DNA from: Gemmatimonas phototrophica
GTDB taxonomy: Bacteria; Gemmatimonadota; Gemmatimonadetes; Gemmatimonadales; Gemmatimonadaceae
Length of the DNA stretch: 64,000 nt
NCBI RefSeq assembly: GCF_000695095.2
Contig: NZ_CP011454.1
Coordinates: 372,001-436,000 of the forward strand
Direction of reading: 5' to 3'
The notes under the pieces were generated by a model. That model was not told where the DNA came from, ran no database searches, and saw only the letters and a list, made by a program, of their open reading frames with translations. Below, in pieces: positions 58,566 through 64,000 of the stretch. Position 1 is the stretch's first letter, and every line of letters begins with the position of its first letter. The translations under genes and the position numbers were made by a program.

Positions 58566-59795
58566 CTACCGCGAAAAATGCAGTAGTACGTTCGACCGGT
58601 CGCCCAGAAACAGTCGTGCATCCTGACCGGTGAACGCGCTGGTCCCCTTGATACTCGGGTCACCCAGGGCCTGCGCGTACCAGCTTGCGGCCGGCGCGTT
58701 GGGCAAGTCCTGGAGGCGCACCGGCATGCGCGGCACGGGCGCCGGTGCGGTCATGGAGGGGAGATACGTGACGTAGTTCCCCTCGGCGTCGAACACGCGC
58801 GCCCCCGACACGTTATTGAGCAGCAGTACAAAGGCGTTGATCTCCGTGTTCCACGACAGCGACGGCCCCCAGAAGCCTCCGCCATCGGCCTGTTGCCATG
58901 AGCGCAATGGTGGCAGAATGGGCGTGGCCTGACCAATGGGCGTTGGTGTCCACGACTGTCCGACGCGTGGTGAGCTGGTGCCCTGCAACCCCGGGCCGCG
59001 CCACTCGCCGTTGTGCCAGCGCACCGCCTTGCTGCGCCCATCGGCGTGCAGTGGTGCATCGAGGTCCTGCAGGGGAATGCGCGCCAGTTGAATGCCCTGG
59101 GTGGCGGGATTGGCGCCCGAGTAATCCGTAAACGCGATGTACGCGTACACGCTGTCGGGGCCTACGGCCATGCTGGGGTCGCCCACGCCGCCGGCAAAGA
59201 AGCGAATGGGTAAGTCGCAGTGAATGGGAAAGCTGCCGTCGCTGAGAATGAGGCCGAGATTCCGCCAGCTCTGCCCGTTGTCCGTGGATTTGGCGAGACC
59301 AATGTGCGGCACTGACAGATACGGTCGCTCGAACGGCGCCCCGCATCGTACGTACGGCCCCTCCTCGGTGTGATACAGTCCGTACAGCGCCCCGGTGGAT
59401 GGGCGACGGTACACCGACTCAATCCAGCGCATGGGGGTGTTGGTGGGCCCCTCGCTGGTGTTGATGTCGTGCACATACCACTTGCGCGTGGTGTCCCACG
59501 CAAAGGTGGGATGGTCGTCGGCGAACCGCGCCAGCGTGAACTGCTGCGCGCTGGCCGCATCCCGGGCGCCGTTGCTGCGCCACGCGTGCTGGTTGGAGAC
59601 AATCTGGTAGAACGTGTCGCCCACCCAGAACGACGGCCGGTTGCAATCACTGCCCACTGGGCTGCTGATGCGAAGCTCCGGCGCTGGCACCAGCGTGAGC
59701 GTCGGTGGCACGAAGGGGGGCGCCGCGGGCTCGGGGGTGGTGCAGGCGATGGTGAGGCCAGCGAGCGCGATGGCGACAAAGGCACGGGAGGTCAT
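58566..59795 (-). CDS. Lipoprotein with sialidase-like beta-propeller
   Basis: 409 residues from ATG 59795. Lipobox at the end of FVAIALAGLTIACTTPE. A five- or six-bladed propeller is suggested by Trp-rich repeats (RPSFWVGDTFYQIVSNQHAW, AWDTTRKWYVHDINT, GLAKSTDNGQSWRNLGLILS with an Asp-box STDNGQSW, GGGFWGPSLSWNTEINAFVL). Sialidase catalytic residues (RIP Arg triad) are not evident, so enzymatic activity is uncertain; DUF4185-like or glycoside hydrolase-like binding is possible. Confidence 0.75.
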   Translation of the reverse strand: MTSRAFVAIALAGLTIACTTPEPAAPPFVPPTLTLVPAPELRISSPVGSDCNRPSFWVGDTFYQIVSNQHAWRSNGARDAASAQQFTLARFADDHPTFAWDTTRKWYVHDINTSEGPTNTPMRWIESVYRRPSTGALYGLYHTEEGPYVRCGAPFERPYLSVPHIGLAKSTDNGQSWRNLGLILSDGSFPIHCDLPIRFFAGGVGDPSMAVGPDSVYAYIAFTDYSGANPATQGIQLARIPLQDLDAPLHADGRSKAVRWHNGEWRGPGLQGTSSPRVGQSWTPTPIGQATPILPPLRSWQQADGGGFWGPSLSWNTEINAFVLLLNNVSGARVFDAEGNYVTYLPSMTAPAPVPRMPVRLQDLPNAPAASWYAQALGDPSIKGTSAFTGQDARLFLGDRSNVLLHFSR

Positions 59796-59863
59796 GCGGC
59801 CAATGTGCCGCCGAGTACCTGGTCGCGCGACTCACGATGGACCATCGCCCCAGCTCCCTGCTG

Positions 59864-62230
59864 CTATCGGCTCGCGTTTCGGACCCGATACAGGTAGCTG
59901 AACTTCACAAAGGCGCCGTCACTTGTGCGGGCGATATCGCCGGGACGCATGGTCTCGGAGGCATCCACCGCTGTCCCGTAGCCCACAAAGACCACAGTCC
60001 CGGGGCTGGGCAGGTAGCTGACCAGCCAATCGGCGCGCCCCAGCAACGACTTGCGTGCGCCCTGTACCGACAGCGCGCCCGTGGATGTGCGGCGGAAGAG
60101 CGGCTGCTCCGTCCGCGGGTCGCGCAGTGCACTGCGATCGCGCGATTCCACCTGGCCAATGAAACGGAGAAACAGCGCCCGCGAGAACTGATACTCGAGG
60201 CGCAGCCGCGGAACGACCTGCGTGCTGAACACCGTGCCGTCACGCTCGCGCACAAACTGCTGATAGCGCAAGAGCGTACCAATGCGCACCTGTGAAGAAG
60301 GGCGCAGGTCGAGCTGCGCTTCCACTTCCCGTCGCCGCACGGTGGAGGTTTCGAAGAACTCCGGCTCCGTGCCGGCCGTTGCGGTGAGCGTGGCGCCGGC
60401 GCGTCGCCATTGCGGCGTGTTCAGGGCAAAGGCCACGTTGTTCGTGATCTGCGCCACGTTTGGTGTAAAGCTGGCGGTGTCGCGTCCTGTGGCCGAGAGC
60501 ACGGCATACGACGTGTAGCGACGCGGATCGAAGTCCACGCGTTGCAGGTCGGGGGTGATACTCACGCGCCATCCGCCGCGGATGGTCATGGAGTTATCAA
60601 TGGACACGCGCATCTCCAACGGCGTGTCCCGATTGCCAAACCCGTTGTAGCTCCAGAGCGAGCTGGCACTCAGAAAGTGTTGCCGCTGATCCCACCATCC
60701 ACCTTTGCTGCCGAACATGGTGTAACGCTGATTGATCTGCGCGCGCACGAAATCCACGCGATTCACGAAGCCGGTCTGGGTTTCGAATTGCGGACTGAAG
60801 CCTTGGAGATTGAAGCGATACCCCAACGCCCGTCCGGTGCGACCATGGCTGGCCTCCCACAGTGCGCCGGTGCGCGTCACGCTGTCGCGGGTCCTACTGG
60901 CAGCGTAGCGCAGGTCCAGACTGTACACGTTGGCGAACTGCAGCCGGGTGTCGAAGCCGGCCACGCGATTGAAGCGCGCCCCTTCGGAGCGGTCGGTAAA
61001 CACAATGCCCGCATTGCTCTGTTCACCAAGATCACGGCGCAGTCGCACGATGTTGAAGCGCGGACTGGTCTTGCCATCGCTGCCGCTGGTGGGGGCGTCG
61101 ATCGCCGACAGCAGCCCCACATCAGTGCGGGGAATCTTTCCCGTCAGCTTGATGGCGCCAAGCGGTTGCACAATGGAACGGGTATTCACCAGGCGATTGG
61201 GGGCATCAAACTGCTCGCTCCCTTCCACAAAGAACGGGCGGAGTTCCGGAAAGAAGAGGGCAAAGCGCACGTCGCCGGGAATCTGGCCCACGTCCGTTTC
61301 GACCTGGCTGAAGTCGGGGTTGGCGGTGGCGTTTACGGTGAAGTTCGAGGTAATGCCCCAGCGCACATCGCCGCTGGCTTCACTGCGGGTGCCGTAGCGC
61401 CATCCGTCGGAGTTCGGCCGCCCCGTCGTGGAGCTCACCGAGGTCGGCGTGAGGTCGAGCACCAGCCCGCGCTTCATGCCCGTGAGGCCACGCAGGTATC
61501 CCGATTGCGGCGTAAACGCCTGCAGCGAGCGGGAGGTGGGTGCCCACGTGTCCTGATAGCCGGTGCGTTGCGTCTGGCGTATGATCTGCACCCCCCAGTC
61601 CTGCGTCGATCCCATTTGAAAGCGGATGGACTTGAAGGGAATGCGCATCTCCACACTGAAGCCATCGTCGAGCAGTTGCCCTTTCGACTGCCATACATAG
61701 TCCTGCGACAGATCAACGGCTTGCAGCGACGCGCGTGAGACGCCGGGCCCGGCGGAGACATCACTGCGCATGCCGTCGGCTTGCACCCCGAACGCATTCA
61801 CGGCAAAGACGAACGACCGGCGGTCGAGGAACGTATCCAAATGGATGGCCATCCAATCGTCGTTGGTAATGCGATCCCGCTCGGCCAGCGTGGCCCGGAC
61901 GGTGCCGGGCGGGGCATAGGCGCGGATGCCGACATACAGGGCATCCTCGGCGTACCAGAGACGTACCTCGGTATTGTCCTGTGCCGGTCGCCCGTCCACG
62001 GGGCTGTACGACGAAAAATCGGTAAGCACCGACGCCTGCTGCCACGCCGACTCGGTGAGCGTGCCATCGATGGTGATGGAGTCCCGCAGGCGGGGGACAT
62101 GCGCCGAGAGTTCGCGCGCGCGTCCTGAGAAGGTGCGGGCGACGACGGGGACCGGGGCGGGGGCCGCCTCCGGTGTGCTCCCGGTGGGACCGCTAACCTG
62201 CTGGAGCAACGCGAGCAAGACAGAAACCAT
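59864..62230 (-). CDS. Second DUF5916 outer-membrane-type protein
   Basis: 788 residues from ATG 62230. A short signal-like start, then the CBM9-like domain (RLRDSITIDGTLTESAWQQA, EVRLWYAEDALYVGIRAYAP, about 50-200) and DUF5916 (NATANPDFSQVETDVGQIPG, FFPELRPFFVEGSEQF) followed by barrel-like strands. It differs considerably from the 52.2 kb copy. Its N-terminal leader is short (MVSVLLALLQQVSGPTGS), so the signal peptide is weak. Likely an outer-membrane protein; substrate unknown. Confidence 0.85.
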   Translation of the reverse strand: MVSVLLALLQQVSGPTGSTPEAAPAPVPVVARTFSGRARELSAHVPRLRDSITIDGTLTESAWQQASVLTDFSSYSPVDGRPAQDNTEVRLWYAEDALYVGIRAYAPPGTVRATLAERDRITNDDWMAIHLDTFLDRRSFVFAVNAFGVQADGMRSDVSAGPGVSRASLQAVDLSQDYVWQSKGQLLDDGFSVEMRIPFKSIRFQMGSTQDWGVQIIRQTQRTGYQDTWAPTSRSLQAFTPQSGYLRGLTGMKRGLVLDLTPTSVSSTTGRPNSDGWRYGTRSEASGDVRWGITSNFTVNATANPDFSQVETDVGQIPGDVRFALFFPELRPFFVEGSEQFDAPNRLVNTRSIVQPLGAIKLTGKIPRTDVGLLSAIDAPTSGSDGKTSPRFNIVRLRRDLGEQSNAGIVFTDRSEGARFNRVAGFDTRLQFANVYSLDLRYAASRTRDSVTRTGALWEASHGRTGRALGYRFNLQGFSPQFETQTGFVNRVDFVRAQINQRYTMFGSKGGWWDQRQHFLSASSLWSYNGFGNRDTPLEMRVSIDNSMTIRGGWRVSITPDLQRVDFDPRRYTSYAVLSATGRDTASFTPNVAQITNNVAFALNTPQWRRAGATLTATAGTEPEFFETSTVRRREVEAQLDLRPSSQVRIGTLLRYQQFVRERDGTVFSTQVVPRLRLEYQFSRALFLRFIGQVESRDRSALRDPRTEQPLFRRTSTGALSVQGARKSLLGRADWLVSYLPSPGTVVFVGYGTAVDASETMRPGDIARTSDGAFVKFSYLYRVRNASR

Positions 62231-62340
62231 GAGGGGATGTTAACTGCCTTGGGTCGTTGGGGCGATGTGCCGCTCACGCCGGTGGAGCGATGGGCGGCCA
62301 AGCGGCGTATGTTTGAGCGTGCCCCTCCTGACACTTCATT

Positions 62341-62520
62341 GTGACTGATCTCCCCACTGCGCTCGCCGCCGTTCTCGGTACCGCCTATCGCCTCGAGCGT
62401 GAGCTCGGCGGGGGTGGTCTTCGGTGTGCGTTCCTCTTTGAGGAAACTGCGCTCCGCCGGCGTGTCCGAGACGCCAAGCAGCGCGGGGACGGCGCTTCAC
62501 AAAAGGCCACGCTGCATTGA
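62341..62520 (+). pseudogene. Truncated serine/threonine kinase remnant
   Basis: A GTG-started 59-residue frame reads TDLPTALAAVLGTAYRLERE then LGGGG, nearly the same as the N-terminus of the intact kinase at 63764 (TDLRAQLQTTLGDGYTLERE, LGGGGMSRVF). After the glycine loop the sequence drifts (LRCAFLFEETALRRRV) and stops, without the VAxK lysine. It is a decayed kinase start that now ends two bases before the asparaginase SD. Confidence 0.65.
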
Positions 62521-62530
62521 GGAGTTCCTG

Positions 62531-63754
62531 GTGAACCGTTTGACCCGTGTCGTCTCTCCCACCGTCGCGCTGTTGGCGGTGGTCGTCGCTGCCTGCGCGC
62601 GTCCTGGTGCGGCTCGCGTCACGTCGGCGACACCCGCCGTATCGGTGCCAGCGGCGCCCGCGCCTGCCCCGCCCGTCGCCGCGCGCCCAGTGACCGTCGT
62701 CCCCAATCCCAATGCGCCCAAGGTGCTGGTGATTGCGACGGGCGGCACCATTGCCGGCGTGCAGAACGCGCCGGGAACATTGGGTTCCTATCGCGCCGGC
62801 ACACTCACGGCGGAGCAGATCACGGGGTCGGTACCGGAACTCGCCCGTTATGCGCGGGTGGAGACCGAACAGTTCTCCAACGTGGCCAGCCCGCTCATCA
62901 CGCCGGAGATGTGGGTCAAGCTCGCCAAGCGCATCAATGTGGTACTGCAGCGTGGCGATCTCGCTGGTGTAGTGGTCACGCACGGCACCGACCGCCTGGA
63001 GGAGACGGCGTTCTTTCTCTACCTCACCGTGCGCTCCAGCAAGCCGGTCGTGGTGGTGGGGTCGCAGCGCCCGGCCACGGGCATCAGCCCCGATGGTCCC
63101 ATCAACTTGCTGAGTGCCGTGCGGACCGCCGCGTCGCCCAAGGCGACACAGAAGGGCGTGATGGTGGTGATGGACGACCGCATTCTGTCGGCGCGCGAAT
63201 CACGCAAGCTGTATCAGCGCACCGGTGGCTTCAGTACCGGCGACATGGGGATGCTGGGAGTCGTTGCCTCGCAGGGGCCGGAGTTCTTCTTTGCGCCCGT
63301 GCGTCGCTTTGGAGAACGCAGTGAGTTCGACCTCGATGGCGTGGATACCCTGCCCAAGGTGGAGCTGACAATGTCGTACCCTGGTGGCACGGGGCAGACG
63401 TTCACCACCAACCCGAAGGGCGTGGTGGTGGCCACGACAGGAATGACCGCCGCCGAGAACGCGACGTACCGCGCGTTGCGGCAGACGGGAGTGGTCGTGG
63501 TGACCTCGTTTACGTCAGGGGAGAACGTGAATGGCGGCGGGGGTGGAGGCGATGGTCCGCCACCAGCGGCGCGCGTGGATACCACGGCGCCGCGTGATTC
63601 CGTTGCGCGCCCCGCAGCGCCTGCCGCGCCACCAGTACCGCCGGGTGTCGTTGCGCTGCACCTCACGGCCACCAAGGCGCGCATCCTGCTCATGGTCGCG
63701 CTTACCAAGACGAAAGATCCGCGCGAGATCCAGCGGATCTTCAACGAGTACTGA
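62531..63754 (+). CDS. Lipoprotein asparaginase with Gly/Pro-rich insert
   Basis: 407 residues from GTG 62531, with GAGGAG at 62519. Signal with lipobox (TVALLAVVVAACARPGAARV). The catalytic blocks VLVIATGGTIAGVQNAPGTL, GVVVTHGTDRLEETAFFLYL and VVVVGSQRPATGISPDGPIN are intact. Compared with the 31.5 kb copy, the segment before the final helix (TKARILLMVALTKTKDP) is replaced by about 45 residues rich in Gly, Asp, Pro and Ala. Type II asparaginase-like; anchored in the envelope. The kinase gene follows nine bases after the stop. Confidence 0.9.
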   Translation: MNRLTRVVSPTVALLAVVVAACARPGAARVTSATPAVSVPAAPAPAPPVAARPVTVVPNPNAPKVLVIATGGTIAGVQNAPGTLGSYRAGTLTAEQITGSVPELARYARVETEQFSNVASPLITPEMWVKLAKRINVVLQRGDLAGVVVTHGTDRLEETAFFLYLTVRSSKPVVVVGSQRPATGISPDGPINLLSAVRTAASPKATQKGVMVVMDDRILSARESRKLYQRTGGFSTGDMGMLGVVASQGPEFFFAPVRRFGERSEFDLDGVDTLPKVELTMSYPGGTGQTFTTNPKGVVVATTGMTAAENATYRALRQTGVVVVTSFTSGENVNGGGGGGDGPPPAARVDTTAPRDSVARPAAPAAPPVPPGVVALHLTATKARILLMVALTKTKDPREIQRIFNEY

Positions 63755-63763
63755 CACGTCTTG

Positions 63764-64000
63764 ATGACGGATCTTCGCGCGCAGCTCCAAACCACCCTGG
63801 GCGACGGCTACACCCTCGAGCGGGAGCTCGGTGGTGGCGGCATGTCGCGCGTGTTCGTGGCGCATGAGAACGCGCTGGGGCGCACGGTCGTGGTAAAGGT
63901 GATTGCGCCCGAGCTGGCCGAAGGGGTGAGCGCCGAACGGTTCGCACGGGAGGTGAAGCTGGCGGCGCGGTTGCAGCAGGCGAACATCGTACCGGTGCTC
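63764..64000 (+). CDS. Serine/threonine protein kinase, N-terminal fragment (runs off the window)
   Basis: 79 residues visible from ATG 63764 (TTG 63761 is adjacent). The Pkn-type kinase N-lobe starts DGYTLERELGGGGMSRVFVA (glycine-rich loop) and contains VVVKVIAPE with the ATP-binding Lys, then FAREVKLAARLQQANIVPVL (alpha-C helix Glu). This style, with ELGGGGMSRVF, is abundant in Gemmatimonadota, where such kinases carry C-terminal sensor domains. It begins nine bases after the asparaginase stop. Confidence 0.9.
   Translation, partial: MTDLRAQLQTTLGDGYTLERELGGGGMSRVFVAHENALGRTVVVKVIAPELAEGVSAERFAREVKLAARLQQANIVPVL

Noticed and set aside
60410-61738. A 442-codon open frame antisense to the second DUF5916 gene
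   Set aside because: No signal, motif or RBS; typical GC-rich antisense frame. The same applies to frames at 11243-12601, 14925-16220, 4399-5535 and 54507-55709.
1-64000. tRNA, rRNA or integron integrase genes
   Set aside because: No tRNA T-loop context, rRNA-like stretch or tyrosine recombinase with the R-H-R-Y residues was found by reading; an integrase may lie outside the window.

Overview
The window is GC-rich bacterial DNA, densely coding on both strands. It has many secreted or outer-membrane proteins (DUF5916 proteins, a TonB-dependent receptor with DUF4249 partner, a BNR-propeller protein, signal-peptide serine hydrolases) and a Pkn-type kinase with an ELGGGGMSRVF glycine loop. Together these suggest a member of Gemmatimonadota (Gemmatimonas-like). 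That is inference from gene style: there is no rRNA in the window and no search was run.

Layout. 0-9.3 kb: end of an unknown gene, a GAAAACT-type inverted repeat, a beta-lactamase-fold hydrolase, a saccharopine-dehydrogenase-like reductase, an AraC-MGMT DNA-repair fusion, a cytochrome c/copper monooxygenase-like protein, a histidine phosphatase, an orphan FecR, then mog, Trm112 and a Cys/Met PLP enzyme. 9.3-16.2 kb: a peptide/amide-utilisation neighbourhood (Tat amidase, M19 dipeptidase, Gdx/SMR exporter, VOC protein, and an M20 hydrolase-DUF3311-SSS symporter operon). 16.2-23.4 kb: a coiled-coil membrane protein, a DUF5519-like gene, type III glutamine synthetase with a strong terminator, two coupled secreted unknowns, an EAL-HDOD-type protein and an MqsA-like zinc-finger/HTH protein.

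23.56-28.81 kb is the most unusual part: a run of small, same-strand, mostly promoterless genes separated by attC-like recombination sites (RYYYAAC ... GTTRRRY with imperfect palindromes between). This is an integron gene-cassette array with no integrase in the window (a CALIN). Cargo: DUF6483-like protein, lipoprotein, membrane protein, NUDIX-GNAT pair, DUF5946, DUF1330, a small membrane protein and a lipocalin-like protein. Several sites are intact; two carry compensated core mutations, and two look collapsed to about 20 bp. DinB, Ada-zinc-domain and AHSA1 genes of similar small-cargo style follow without recognisable attC sites.

30.5-64 kb: a membrane protein with a CxxC zinc-like tail, an asparaginase, an N-acyl-D-amino-acid deacylase, a second beta-lactamase-fold hydrolase, a paralogue of the coiled-coil protein, a six-cysteine secreted peptide overlapping a large lipoprotein gene, an M35 protease with a free-standing copy of its N-terminal domain, and a 1332-residue BNR-propeller/phosphodiesterase fusion followed by a TonB receptor and DUF4249 lipoprotein. 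Then come a GAF histidine kinase, a nitroreductase/PaaK-like pair, two DUF5916 proteins, a serpin, an ArsR-SRPBCC operon with a perfect operator palindrome, and finally a kinase remnant, a second asparaginase and an intact kinase running off the edge.
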